From: Chaetoceros tenuissimus
Taxonomy: Eukaryota > Bacillariophyta > Thalassiosirophyceae > Chaetocerotales > Chaetocerotaceae
Reading direction: 5' to 3'
Length of the DNA stretch: 64,000 nucleotides
Assembly: GCA_021927905.1 (NCBI GenBank)
Contig: BLLK01000046.1
Span: forward strand, 124,001 to 188,000
The stretch's first letter is position 1; each line of letters opens with the position of its first letter. This document shows positions 1 through 10,860 of this stretch, piece by piece. The translations under genes were made by a program, and so were the position numbers. The notes under the pieces were generated by a model. That model was given only the letters and a program-made list of their open reading frames with translations. It was not told the DNA's origin and did no database searches.

Positions 1-1116
1 TAAAGCTATTATCGCTGAACAAGATGCTAAAACCGGCGAACACATGGTGCAGACTGGTAGTTCATTTTCTGAACACTCGTCACCGGCATTTGATGGTTGT
101 CCTTCCCTAAACTCAGAGTCAATTCCATCTGGACGCTTTGCAAACCACGCTCTCATTGCTTTGAATTCCATTGGAGGTGGAAGTATGTTGACTTTTTTCG
201 ACTCCATTGTTTTTGAATCATCACCATCAACAGTTTTTGATTGTGACGATTTGATTGCTTTCCGTAGTGCTTTTCGATCTCTAGCAGGTAACTTTCCTAC
301 AGTTTGTCGAGGATCAATGACTGTGGATTTAATGCCATAAAGTGATAACGCGAGACTGAGATGGCCCGATCCACCAGCAACATCCAACACACCGGATCCT
401 TCATTTAAATAGTCCACTGTCTTTCGCATGTCATTTACATCCAAATCACCCAATTTGTCAGAGCTCAAATCAACAAAACGATCTTTGCTGGATACTATAT
501 TCTTCTCTTTAGTGTCAGATAGCTTTTCATGAAAAATTAATCTCAAAAGAAAATCTCTAACAATTTCGCCTTGCTTTCTTTTGCCTACACCTCCTCCGTG
601 ACCTGTTCCTTCTGTATTCTTTTGTTTTTTCTTCGACATGGATATCTGTCGATTATTCGACTGAGAATGTGTGTCAACTTTGATCTTTTCCTTGACTTCC
701 TTTTCAAACTTTGGGTAATATTTTTCTCTTGCCTGTTGACACTGTATCATATCTAGAGCTTGTCTCTGTATAATTTCCAGTCCGGTGAAGGTACCATTTG
801 TACAACTTTGTCCATTTGTTGATGAGATGTATTGCAATTGTACCTGAAAACGATTATTCCTCATGATTCCCCTCAATTTTATTTTCGATCCTAGTTTACA
901 TTCTCTTCGTATATAAGTTCTTGAATCTGTAATTTTCTCAACATCATGAAATTGAATAAGTGCTACATAATGATTCTTTGATGTGGAAAGCGACGAGCAG
1001 TTTTCTTCAGGTGAAGTAATAAGATCTATACTCGCATAAGAAGCTCGTATTGTTCGACGAAAAATGACTCCAATGATTGTTGATTCTTCATCTTCTTTTG
1101 CTTCCATATTGTGCAT
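1..1116 (-). CDS. Class I SAM-dependent methyltransferase, 3' part off the window
   Basis: Open frame that starts at ATG 1116 (an in-frame TGA lies just upstream, a second ATG at 1107) and stays open to base 1, so the C-terminus is missing; 372 codons are visible. About residue 240 carries a class I methyltransferase motif I, VLDVAGGSGHLSLAL, followed about 15 residues later by the acidic-end strand STVIDPR expected for binding the SAM ribose. A lysine/glycine-rich linker (HGGGVGKRKQGEIVRDFLL) precedes the catalytic part. The first 140 residues are not recognised. The Rossmann motif makes methyltransferase activity likely, but the substrate (RNA, protein or small molecule) cannot be read from it. 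No intron is needed in the visible part. It is divergently oriented from the next gene, which starts at 1475. Confidence 0.7.
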   Translation of the reverse strand, partial: MHNMEAKEDEESTIIGVIFRRTIRASYASIDLITSPEENCSSLSTSKNHYVALIQFHDVEKITDSRTYIRRECKLGSKIKLRGIMRNNRFQVQLQYISSTNGQSCTNGTFTGLEIIQRQALDMIQCQQAREKYYPKFEKEVKEKIKVDTHSQSNNRQISMSKKKQKNTEGTGHGGGVGKRKQGEIVRDFLLRLIFHEKLSDTKEKNIVSSKDRFVDLSSDKLGDLDVNDMRKTVDYLNEGSGVLDVAGGSGHLSLALSLYGIKSTVIDPRQTVGKLPARDRKALRKAIKSSQSKTVDGDDSKTMESKKVNILPPPMEFKAMRAWFAKRPDGIDSEFREGQPSNAGDECSENELPVCTMCSPVLASCSAIIAL

Positions 1117-1474
1117 ATATGGTGGATGTCAGCATTTGATTAAAAAATATGCGTAAAGTTCGGGTATGCTTTTCGCTGATACGAGTAGATGAAACAAACA
1201 ATTTAATAAATAATTGAAGAACACAATGTGTGAAACTCGCTTCGTGAAACATGTGGTTGAAGCATGAGAGGAGGGGGCAAGTTGACTTTTTCACCCCTGC
1301 GCCATTTTTGAATGATTGACTCCCTGTCAAATAGCCTTTTTCACTCTTGTTCAAACTTTTTCAGTCAAGTGATCGAATCGATCACCTCAGTTCTCTTATT
1401 TGTTATTTGATTAGTAGTAGAGCATCAAGTCCAGCTGATCTTGGAACAAATAAATATAGTTTGAACAAGTAAAT
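1117..1474. promoter_or_regulatory. Divergent intergenic region with a perfect palindrome
   Basis: 358 bp between two divergent start codons, so both promoters should lie here. At 1369-1385 there is a perfect inverted repeat with 8-bp arms around one base, GTGATCGA-A-TCGATCAC, about 90 bp upstream of the right-hand ATG. It could be a dimeric factor site; that role is inferred. I see no clear TATA box and no small ORF worth calling. Confidence 0.4.
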
Positions 1475-4400
1475 ATGCCAGCATCAGAGGCCGTAGCAGG
1501 CATGACAAGGCCGGAGCCAATGGATGCCCGCAGTGTGAAAAAAGCAAGGAGAAGGCAGAATGCCAAATCATCTAGTTTGAAACTTGGCAAAAGCGTAAAG
1601 CTAGGTGATCGAATGTGCTGGGTACGGGAGCCAAATGTTACCATCGACGACGATTCCATTCAATGGTGGCCGGGTATCGAGTACATGTCGTTCAAAGAGC
1701 TCATTGCAGACAGTTGTAAGTTCCGTTGTTATGATTTATGTGTAAGATATATATTACAATTGTCCAGAGGCTTCTAACTAATTCTGCTTATTATCTACAT
1801 TGTACAGACGACCTAAAATTCCGAATCAATATATTGAAACTTATCAAGAAATATCCTGACCAGAGAAATGCCAGAGTTATTGTTGGATTCAAAGGCAACT
1901 CGTATTTCTACCGGACAATTCAGTCAGATGCCCATAGAGAAGGCAGAGTCGCAGAGTATTGGGATAACGTTGACAAATACGATTGTGAATGTGATTCATA
2001 TTTGAAAGGATTTAAAATGCTTCAGACAGCGCAAGAGATTTACCTGTCCAAAGTTGAGCCTGCCGATGATTCAGATGAAGGCTCACCAATGCATGTAGAT
2101 GGTCACAATGAGATCTCTCCTGTCAGTTCAAATGAAGGTGGCGATGTCGAAATGAGGGAGGATGGTATTCCTGCCAATATTACTGTACAAGCGCGTACTA
2201 TCGAAGATGACTTTGGAAATAAGTGCAGTCCGCCAAAGATGACCGAGTCTGCTCAAGTGATTGAGACCATTTCAACAAACAAAAATACCGAGAAGCCTGA
2301 GACTCAAACTGCAGTGTCCCCAATTGAGAATGAAACTGAGGAAAATGCTGCAGATATTGGTATTGAGCCTTACATGAAGTGGAAGGAAGTCTTTAGAAAA
2401 TTGAAGAAGGCTGGCTGGAAATACATTACAAACCCTAAATTTGGAGAATTTGATTACGTCTTTATCAAGCCAAACAGAAAGCATCCGAATAAAGGTGGCA
2501 AAGTAAATGAAGACTATTATGAAGTAAATATCATGGGTTGGAGTGACAAAATTGAAGAATATGTCAAAGAGCAGTACAATTGGCTGGGTGAAGAAGCCGA
2601 GTATTCAAATGCTCCTTCTCCGGAATCCTCTGTTCCAGAGAATGATGAAAAAATTGTGGATGATGAAAAATTTGGAGCTGGACGTGAGGATGGAGATGAA
2701 GACGAACTCATTGATGATAACTCAGCCAAAGATGAGAAAGAAGATGTTTTTGAGTTCGAAGAATCTGATCAGAAGAAACCTTCTTCATATTGGGCTCCTA
2801 CTTTTTTCAAGGCTGGCTTGAAGAAGATATTTGGAGAAAAGACTCAGGATGGGGGTAAGCAAAGCAGTACCAAGCTGACTCAATCAAAGAGAAAGGGTGA
2901 TGGTATCTTGTCAACTCAGTCGTCAAAAAAGCAGAAGAAAATCAAGAAACAGAATTCAGCTGAAAAGAGCAAGACTAAGAAAGCTCCAAAGGGTGAATGG
3001 GGAAAGAAGAGCACATCGAAGAAGAAAGCGAAGAAGACGAATATTGAGACAATTAAAGTCACTTCTCCGCCATCTCCGGCAAAACCACAGCTCAGTTGGT
3101 TAGATCTGAAAAATGTAGAGGGTTGGTATCACAGTCGAGCCCCTACAAGCAAATATCCACTTTTAGACTGGTTGTATATTCGTCCAGGATTCACAAAGAT
3201 GGATACACTTGGAGAGCATTGCTTCAGTAGCGAAGAGGATGCGGTAAAGTATGCGCTTGATCATCCTGAGATTTTGCAGACACTGAAGCCATATGCAATT
3301 TCTTCACCAGTTACATCTGAGGCGTCATGTGTCGTTCCCTCATCCCAGCCATCTGTTGAAGAGCACGAAAATATCAGCTCCCCTTCTTATCGAGACGAGG
3401 ATGATAGCTTGGAAACAGAGTCCCCTGATGTAGAAGACCCAACGTCTGCGTCTCCTTTATCTTCTGCTTCTACAGATTCGTCTGTTATGTCTCAACTTCT
3501 TTGGATTGATCTCAAGAGTGCTGAAGGTTGGACATATACCAATGCTCCAACATCAGATTTGGTGACATCCTACTACTATGTACGGCCTGGATGTTCGGTC
3601 AAAGGAATCGAGAATGTAGATTGGTTTAAGAGTGAAGAAGCAGCTGTGAGTTATGCTTTGAAACATCCAGAATGTCTACAAAATTTGAAAGTGTCTGCAA
3701 TAGAACCTGACTCGCCTGAAAGTCAACAATCATTTGAATTCTTCGGAGTGGAAAATGCTAACTCGTGGTGGCAACTTGACAAGGTTCCAAAATTCACCAC
3801 GATTTGGAAATCACTCAGAAAGATTGGAGTAAAGCACACTTCTCGTGGATACCAAATACCAAATGGTGACTGCTTTGAATCAGCAGAAGATTTGCAGAAG
3901 TATTTGTGTAAGCATGGTCTTCCTGCAAATGCATCAACAGAACTTTCAAATGACGAGTTAAGTGACCTGATGCGGTATATTTCTCTTTCTCATATTCCGA
4001 AGCGTGTCAGTAATGCCTCTCTGTACAATGGTAATGGTAATGTTGCTCTAATGAATTTACCAGGTGGTGCATCTTTTTCGGATGCTGACGCATGGAAAAT
4101 TCTTTGCCGATTCTGTCAAGCTGAAAAACGAGATAGCTTCTTTATGCCTTTTGAAGAAACAAAAAGTTTCAACTCTATTGCTGAGATTCGCCAATATATC
4201 CGTGCCAATGGTATTCAAATGCAAGAGTCATGGAGTGATGAGGCTGAAGAACTAATTGTCTGTGTTCTACTTTGGGCATCTACATTACCTGTTCCAGTTG
4301 AAGAAGCAGTTAATCAGGATTGCGACAATGAAGAAATAAAGGCTATTGAGGTAGCAGGATCTAATGATCTTGACATTTCCCAGGTGGCGGTGGCCATGGC

Positions 4401-5253
4401 TTTGACGACGGCAGAAAAGGACATTGTCTCGGAAAAAGACGATGTGGAACAAAACACCGAACCTGATCACCACCTTGCAACAATGGAAGAAACCGTTCTT
4501 GAGGGAAAAGATGCTGTTGATTCATCCACTAATGCTGGTGACTATTCTTCGCAAGATGTGAGAGTGGACGAAAATATCCAAAATAAAGTCAATTTCTCTC
4601 TCGAACCAGAAGTCCATGCTAATTCCAGTCAAGAAGGGTCTTTGGTGGAGTATCAACTCAAGGCTTCAAACTCTTTGCAAGCAAATGAGATTAAGGAATG
4701 CCATAGCACCCATAATGATAGATTGATGGAAGATGTGAATCAAGAAAACAATGGATCACCTCTAAATGAGAGTATTTTGTCCGATCTGGATAAGGATTTA
4801 GATTCTCCTTCCTCATCAGTGAATAGCATACTAGAGCGACTAGGTGATGAGGCCACTATTGGTGTTATTGATGGTCGCCTTGATTGTAGTCCAAAGAAGA
4901 ATACAAGAATTGCTCAGGGTCCAAGGGAGGACATCAAACGTAGACTTGACAGTAGATTTGAACAGGCAAGTGTCCTTGAAACACTAATGAATCCTGATGT
5001 ACAGAATGAAAGAAACGTTCAAGAAAATACACAGAGTCCTGATAGCTTTTACTCTGCAAATGAGGCAGAAGAACATCGGGGAACGGAAGAAAACGTGGAT
5101 TTCAGTAATGACCTGAACCTTTCTGCCAATTATGACATTGAGAGTGACCAATTTCGGGATTATGGAAGCGACGAGGACGAAAGTATGTGCGATGATAATA
5201 ATCCGATGACACAGGCCGAAGGTTTTGATGCTACGTTCGACTTTGATGAATAA
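1475..5253 (+). CDS. Large acidic protein with PWWP-like N-terminus and repeated Trp modules
   Basis: Two exons, 1475-1715 and 1808-5253, joined across a 92-bp GT-AG intron (GTAAGT...TACAG) give 1228 residues. Residues about 35-75 contain KLGDRMCWVREP and WWPG, resembling a PWWP/Tudor-type reader fold. Residues about 290-500 are acidic, then very Lys-rich (nuclear-localisation-like). A module of about 55-65 residues with the pattern W..L....GW...Y.Y..P...F.S.E.A..YA recurs near residues 269, 510, 645, 734 and 840; the copies at 510 and 645 are closest to each other (LSWLDLKNVEGWY, LLWIDLKSAEGWTY). The last 300 residues are low-complexity and acidic. I infer a nuclear, chromatin-associated protein; modules of this look occur in large stramenopile proteins, but I cannot name a function. 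The intron call is firm because it restores a continuous frame in phase. Confidence 0.75.
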
Positions 5254-5348
5254 GAACTTGGCACAAATACTGAGAACTTGGGTGGGGCAACATAAATAAA
5301 ATACCTAATCAACTAGTAAATTTGAGAAGCAGCTCAATTAGTTATTGG

Positions 5349-6383
5349 TTAGGGCCTACTAACTCTGTGATTAGTAGTCATTTTCTTCACCCTTGCCTTT
5401 TTGGAAGAAAGATTTCGATTGATATTATTGGTCTCATCATTCGATGTATTACCACTTGAAGCCACTGCCTTTTTCTCCTTTTCAGCAAGGACTTTTACCA
5501 ACTTTCGCATTTTACTCTTTTCCTTCTCCACTGCTGCTTTTGCTTCATCAAGCTCTTTTTGCGAGTTTTGTGAAATCAACCTTTCTTGTTCCAAAGTGAT
5601 TTCCATGGTACTTTTTTCTTGTTGTAATTTTGCATTAGTCGATTTTTCCAAAGCATATTTTTGCTCCGTATCTTTCAGTTTCTGCTCTAACATAGCTATA
5701 TGATCTTTTTCCTGTGCTATGGACTTTGACATACCCTTTTGGTCCGATTCCAATTGTTTGCGAATTGCTATCTCTGCTTCCAATGCTTCCTTTGCATTTT
5801 GTTGAACCTCTTGCAGTTCATTTGTCAGTCTGGTAATCTCATCTTTACCACTTTGTAAGGACATGGATTTCTGCTCAAGTTTCTCCATGAGATTCGTATT
5901 CAGGTCCTCCATTTCCGTTTGATGCTTTGCAATCATGGTTTCTTTTTCTCGAGTCTCATTCTGTAGCATTCCTTCTACTTTGGCAGCATGATCTTGTTCC
6001 TTTACCAATAGAGTTTCAAGTTGTGATTTCACATTGTCCAATTCATCAATTCTCGCTAATAATTCTGATATTTGGCTTTGTAGAGATCTTTCTATTTCAA
6101 CCGAACGCTTAGCATCTATTACTTTGTTTTTCCTACGATCATCACGTTGTTGAGAGAGTAATTGACGTAACTGCCTTGCTTCCTCTCTACTAGCTCTTAC
6201 TTTCCTTTCTAAATCTAATATTTTATCTTGTAATAGGATCGCTAGTGATGGCCTTTGGAAACGTCTATGTATATTGCGAAATGGAGCAAGAAAGTTTATC
6301 GTGGAAGGAGGAGGTAAGCCTCGAAAACTTTCGCATGGTTGACATAGCAAAGCACAGACCACTATGATTGTACTGAGACGCAT
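5349..6383 (-). CDS. Plastid-type presequence, long coiled-coil protein
   Basis: 344 residues from ATG 6383, single exon. Residues 1-19 form a signal peptide (hydrophobic STIIVVCALLCQPCES) followed directly by FRGLPPPS; a Phe at the predicted cleavage point followed by a basic Ser/Pro/Arg-rich stretch is the pattern of diatom plastid precursors. From about residue 50 to 310 the protein is almost entirely heptad-like coiled coil rich in Lys, Glu and Gln (for example LEQKLKDTEQKYALEK). The C-terminus is basic (KKARVKKM). No enzyme motif is visible. The coiled coil and the bipartite-looking N-terminus are seen directly; plastid location is inferred, and secretion or ER location remains possible. 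Its stop codon faces that of the preceding gene, 95 bp away. Confidence 0.75.
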   Translation of the reverse strand: MRLSTIIVVCALLCQPCESFRGLPPPSTINFLAPFRNIHRRFQRPSLAILLQDKILDLERKVRASREEARQLRQLLSQQRDDRRKNKVIDAKRSVEIERSLQSQISELLARIDELDNVKSQLETLLVKEQDHAAKVEGMLQNETREKETMIAKHQTEMEDLNTNLMEKLEQKSMSLQSGKDEITRLTNELQEVQQNAKEALEAEIAIRKQLESDQKGMSKSIAQEKDHIAMLEQKLKDTEQKYALEKSTNAKLQQEKSTMEITLEQERLISQNSQKELDEAKAAVEKEKSKMRKLVKVLAEKEKKAVASSGNTSNDETNNINRNLSSKKARVKKMTTNHRVSRP

Positions 6384-6738
6384 CTTTCTTTCAATTCCCT
6401 TTCCTATGTATGCGAAGATTGAGATAGATTTGAACCAAGCAGATAACTCTGCTCTTCACTCCCTACAGCAAATGCAAAGAAGTTATGTTGTATTCACGGT
6501 ATTGTACAGCTTTTTCAGATGTGTGTGTGATGTGTTCGAAGAAAAATGTGAATGAACTTGGAACTGAATGACGGACGGTTGTGGTAAGTGGCTAGTCTTT
6601 CTAGCTATTATGCTGCAAAGAGCCCTTAGCTAGACTTCGCCCCAGCCATTCTCAGATTGCCTTCATCTTTTCATCTCTCTTCTCTCTTCTCTCTCACTCA
6701 TCATCACCATAAAAAACAAAATACAATCGTATGATTAA
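6384..6738. promoter_or_regulatory. Divergent intergenic region, CT-rich tract
   Basis: 355 bp between divergent start codons. A pyrimidine tract made of TCTCTT-type repeats runs from about 6665 to 6700, shortly upstream of the right-hand ATG at 6739, as expected of a 5' leader. No convincing TATA box, RNA gene or other ORF is seen. Confidence 0.35.
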
Positions 6739-9252
6739 ATGAAATTTGGAATAGGGTTATTTATAAACCTATCAACTACAATTAACAAGATAAACAACAA
6801 ATATAAGGCTAGATGCATCGCTGTAATGAGTCCACAATTACCAAACACAGAAAAAATAGCAAACAATCATCAACGAGAATTTGTACGATCCACCACAACT
6901 CTGTCATCGTACCGAACCTGTCATTCATTCTCTGCTTCCGATATAGGAGAGTCTCCTCAAGAACAGGAGCAAGAACAAGAGCAATCTGAAGACCCGGCGA
7001 ATACGAGTGATGTGAATAATGAAAGAAGGGGAGAACTTTTATCAATTGTTCTTCCAAAAGAATGGCAAGATTTCAACATGAACAGAGATGAGTCTGGTCG
7101 AATTGATGCTACTCAGTTCGACCAAGCTTTACAGGAAGCAATGGAAACAAAACATACAGATGTTGTTGAGAGCAATCAAGAAAGTTCTGCACATGAATTC
7201 AAATTTGATACTGTTTTGAATACTGAACATAAGAATATTGATGATCTCATTGTAGGTTTTGATCTCGATGTTGTGCATAAAGATGAAGATTTTCATTTGC
7301 ACATGAATAGAGATGCAGCAGAATTGGCAAATCGCACATTTTCAAGACTGGGATTGTCTGTTACGAAAAGATTGAACAGTATCCTTTATCCCAATCGAAA
7401 AGGATTAGGAAAGGCAGGATATCGAAAGAGAAAAAGTAGAGTTCATGGAAATACTGCACCGACTGCGAGACTCTTTATTCGACAGGAGGAAGGTGGAGAC
7501 AAAGACATGATGATTTCGGATGAACACAATACCAAAGATTTATGGGAAAAGGTAGCTGTTGAGCACAATAGTCCCAATTACAAGATGGATTCTATTGCAT
7601 TGACGTTGTCCATACCTGATCCAAATAATAGTGAGCATTCGTCAGATGAATCCATAGCTACGACAACAAACAATTCAACTGAATTAGAATTGGATGTGAC
7701 GTCAAACCCACCCACAATTTTGGATGTAAAGACGTTTGAATCTTTCTCTAGTAAGCTTTTCACTGGTGTGCCTGTTGTAATTCAGACGACAGTGATTCAT
7801 GCAGATAGAGCTCAAGTATCGTGGTTCGTAGATAATAAGTTAGTTCTTCAGGATAGCCACTGTTTCATACCGGAAACCGAGCATATAGGAAAAACTCTGG
7901 CAGTCGTTGTCAAACCTATTCGTAGAGGATATCATGGAAAGTGCTTTAAAGAAGCTTATCAGTTCGAAATGGTTATTGAAGATCTTCCATACATGCCCAT
8001 TGTTAGTCCGTTGCGAGATGAATTCTCGAGAGTGAAGAGAAGTGAACAAGAGCGACATAGTACTATACGTTTAATGACTTACAATGTTTTGGCAGATCTC
8101 TATGTATCAAGAGAGATGGATGACGAATCATTGATGTTCCCTCATGTTGAATATGAATACGTTAGAAAGGCTCGAAGATTTCCGATGATTGTCGCTGAGA
8201 TTTTAAGTTACGACGCTGATATAGTTTGTTTGCAAGAAGTGGATGGATCAATATATGATAGTTATTTTGAACCAGTCATGCAGGCAATGGGTTACGACGC
8301 ATTCTACTCAAACAAAGCATCAACTCAGCGCGAAGGATGTGCAACATTTTGGTCGAGAAAAGTGTTTGAGAGAGACGAGAGCCTAACTTTTTCTTTGAAG
8401 GAATTGTTCGATCCTGATAGCACTACAGAGAATCCAAAAGACTTTCATAGATGGGATAGCATGAAAGGAATCAATCATTTACTGCGATCTCATCCTGAAC
8501 TTCGAAGAGTGACTGTTGAAAAGATTGGGCAGATATTACAGGTCGTAAAACTCAAGGTAAAACACCCTGAAAAAGACCAGCCAAAAAAGATTGTACTTGC
8601 CAATACACATCTGTTTTATCACCCCATGGCCGATCATATTCGAGCAATGCAGACTTACCTTGTTTGTAAGAAGGTTGACGAAGTGCGCAGGTCGGAGACA
8701 AAGCATCCATATCCGCTATTTCTTTGTGGAGATTTGAATTCAGACCCTCTTTCGGGGGCTAGTCAGTTGTTGTTCACAAGATGTGTTGAGCCAGATCATC
8801 ATGATTGCTGGAAGCATCTCCATGAATATCAATGGGAGATGGGAAACAATGACTATATGTTGGAACATGAGTATATCGGAAATGATGTGGGAGCTACAGA
8901 CTTGAAGTATGAAGAAGAAGAATTCCAGAATGCTGAGGAGTCATTAGAAAGCGCAAGTAACAAGCCAACTCCTCCGTCACTTGTATTGCCAGATGCATTT
9001 CCTCAGCTAGTCTCAGGCTGTGAAGAAATGCCAAAGTTTACCAACTTTGCTGTCGATTTTGTGGACACTTTGGATTATATTTTGGCAAGTGGGCCTTCAA
9101 AAGATGAGAAATATGGTTTTGTTCCAAAAAGTTCTGCTCGAATGCCAACAGAAGAAGATGTCAAGCAATTTGTTGCGATGCCAAATCAATTCATGCCATC
9201 GGACCACGTGAGTGTTGTTGCTGACTTTGAATGGAGTGGTGCTACTAAGTAG
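6739..9252 (+). CDS. PDE12-like 2',5'-phosphodiesterase / poly(A) exonuclease (EEP family)
   Basis: 837 residues, single exon. The C-terminal half (about residues 440-827) is an exonuclease-endonuclease-phosphatase domain with its landmarks in order: MTYNVLAD, LQEVDGS (metal-binding Glu), ANTHLFYHP, CGDLNSDP (catalytic Asp/Asn) and PSDHVSV (catalytic His). Residues about 344-415 (VVIQTTVIHADRAQVSWFVD onward) match the beta-rich domain preceding the nuclease in PDE12, which separates it from plain CCR4 or Angel proteins. PDE12 relatives remove 3' poly(A) from mitochondrial RNA and cleave 2',5'-oligoadenylate. The N-terminus is basic and could be a mitochondrial presequence; a second in-frame ATG at 6826 is an alternative start. 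A large insertion separates CGDLNSDP from the final SDH motif. Family call firm, substrate inferred. Confidence 0.85.
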   Translation: MKFGIGLFINLSTTINKINNKYKARCIAVMSPQLPNTEKIANNHQREFVRSTTTLSSYRTCHSFSASDIGESPQEQEQEQEQSEDPANTSDVNNERRGELLSIVLPKEWQDFNMNRDESGRIDATQFDQALQEAMETKHTDVVESNQESSAHEFKFDTVLNTEHKNIDDLIVGFDLDVVHKDEDFHLHMNRDAAELANRTFSRLGLSVTKRLNSILYPNRKGLGKAGYRKRKSRVHGNTAPTARLFIRQEEGGDKDMMISDEHNTKDLWEKVAVEHNSPNYKMDSIALTLSIPDPNNSEHSSDESIATTTNNSTELELDVTSNPPTILDVKTFESFSSKLFTGVPVVIQTTVIHADRAQVSWFVDNKLVLQDSHCFIPETEHIGKTLAVVVKPIRRGYHGKCFKEAYQFEMVIEDLPYMPIVSPLRDEFSRVKRSEQERHSTIRLMTYNVLADLYVSREMDDESLMFPHVEYEYVRKARRFPMIVAEILSYDADIVCLQEVDGSIYDSYFEPVMQAMGYDAFYSNKASTQREGCATFWSRKVFERDESLTFSLKELFDPDSTTENPKDFHRWDSMKGINHLLRSHPELRRVTVEKIGQILQVVKLKVKHPEKDQPKKIVLANTHLFYHPMADHIRAMQTYLVCKKVDEVRRSETKHPYPLFLCGDLNSDPLSGASQLLFTRCVEPDHHDCWKHLHEYQWEMGNNDYMLEHEYIGNDVGATDLKYEEEEFQNAEESLESASNKPTPPSLVLPDAFPQLVSGCEEMPKFTNFAVDFVDTLDYILASGPSKDEKYGFVPKSSARMPTEEDVKQFVAMPNQFMPSDHVSVVADFEWSGATK

Positions 9253-9426
9253 GGATCCACTTCCTTAATGAAGATTATGAAAGAAAGAGAACAAGTACAT
9301 TTTGAAGATAAAACATGATGAAAATCTCGCTAGAAAAAGTTCGAAAGAACAAATGCTAATAAGTTACCTAATATATAATATATTTTTTAAATAGTCTACA
9401 CATACTTAGGGTTTACAAAGAAAATT

Positions 9427-10860
9427 CTACATGGGTACAAATTTGCCCTCTCTTGACAAAAACACTTCAAAGCTACTTTGAAGAAAGGTTAAACTATTTT
9501 CGAGAGCCACTGCCTCCTCTTTCAATCTGACATTACAAAGATGAGAAAGGTCATTGCTTGATAATCCATGAGGCTTTGATAAGTGTATTAGTTCCAATAT
9601 ACGCTTTTCGTTCACAATTATGCCATTTGCATTGTCCCTTGTGAAAATGATTTGATGTCCAAAGGCCCCTTCAATGATGGATTTATAGTCATCTGACTGA
9701 GATGAATGCTTATCGTGTATAATTTGGGCAGTATGAAGAGTTTCTGAGTTTGGGTCTGTACAAAATGAGAAGGAATCAACCAAGAAACATGTATTCTCGG
9801 TTGATGATGGTTGCCTTTGAATGGTTCCATTACATTGAATTCTGCATCCTTTTTCAATAGACCTCAAGGGTGATAGTCCTAATCGTGAAAGTAGGCTGTG
9901 ATCTATACTACTAGAAATATCATTCTTACAAAGAACAGCCTTGATCTTTGCAGTTCCATCGTCTAACTCAAAGGATGCTGCATCATCAATGTCTGATATT
10001 ACAACTCCTTGGATTTGAATAAAGTCATGAGTTTGTTCAGAAAATGAAGCAATGTTCTTTTGCAACGAAAAGAAGTTTTCAAGTGCATCCACCAAAAATA
10101 GTTTCTTTGCCCTTCGATACGATAAAGGCTTCTGCCTTTTGCACTGCTCCAAGAATTTTGATGGCGTCACCATACCAAGCTGCCGTCTTTCAAATGGACT
10201 TTTCACAGTAACTATAGCACGCGGTCTTCCAGCTTTATTGGTAGAGGAAGACAACTTAGTATATGGTCTTCCATTCACGCTTGTCACACAATTTGCATTC
10301 GTAGTATTTTTCGTCTGCATATTTTTAGCTTGTCGTGGAGTAGGAAATCCATCTTGCCATGAAATACCGTAGTCAAATGATCCCTTTCTCGTTGAATATT
10401 GCGCCCCGCTTGTATGTTTACTATTATTATTAGGCGTTCTTGCCGCTTGGTATGAATATGTTTCTCCTACTTCTGTGTCATTGTTCTTGAGCGTCCCTTC
10501 GGTGCTTATATTTGGAGACACAAAGCTGGTTATGTTGTGACTAGTTCCAGGTTTAGATTTCTTCAAATATGGATTCTTGATGCTGCTTGAATATTGCCTC
10601 TCCGGTTCTTTTTGATATGGAGTTTTGAATGAAATTGTTTTATCTCGAGTGTGATTATGTCCATCGACGCTAGTTTGAAGTGAATGGTTGCGTTTCAGAG
10701 TAGATGCAGCAGTATTTTGAAGTAGATGACTGACTGGACCGGCAGAAATGTTTGAAGTTTTGGAAACTTTATTGGAAACGTAGGGATTGACAATTGTAGA
10801 AGAATACTTTCTCTTGTAGGGATTGCTTGTAGTCATGTTGCGTTTCTCATTCATTTTCAT
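9427..10860 (-). CDS. OB-fold / winged-helix protein, RPA32- or STN1-like
   Basis: 477 residues, single exon from ATG 10860. The first 220 residues are disordered and contain recurring short motifs NPYKRK, NPYVSN, TPYQKE, NPYLKK and RPYTKL, two of them preceded by a YSST/YSSS-like stretch. Residues about 255-385 look like an OB fold: FIQIQGVVISDI followed by FELDDGTAKIKAVLC, the strand pair typical of RPA32, STN1 and RMI2. The last 70 residues (GLSSNDLSHLCNV... FLQSSFEVFLSREGKFVPM as separate blocks) look like the small winged helix that ends RPA32. That order fits a single-stranded DNA-binding subunit acting in replication, repair or telomere maintenance. Sequence similarity is too weak to choose between these. 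Confidence 0.55.
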   Translation of the reverse strand: MKMNEKRNMTTSNPYKRKYSSTIVNPYVSNKVSKTSNISAGPVSHLLQNTAASTLKRNHSLQTSVDGHNHTRDKTISFKTPYQKEPERQYSSSIKNPYLKKSKPGTSHNITSFVSPNISTEGTLKNNDTEVGETYSYQAARTPNNNSKHTSGAQYSTRKGSFDYGISWQDGFPTPRQAKNMQTKNTTNANCVTSVNGRPYTKLSSSTNKAGRPRAIVTVKSPFERRQLGMVTPSKFLEQCKRQKPLSYRRAKKLFLVDALENFFSLQKNIASFSEQTHDFIQIQGVVISDIDDAASFELDDGTAKIKAVLCKNDISSSIDHSLLSRLGLSPLRSIEKGCRIQCNGTIQRQPSSTENTCFLVDSFSFCTDPNSETLHTAQIIHDKHSSQSDDYKSIIEGAFGHQIIFTRDNANGIIVNEKRILELIHLSKPHGLSSNDLSHLCNVRLKEEAVALENSLTFLQSSFEVFLSREGKFVPM

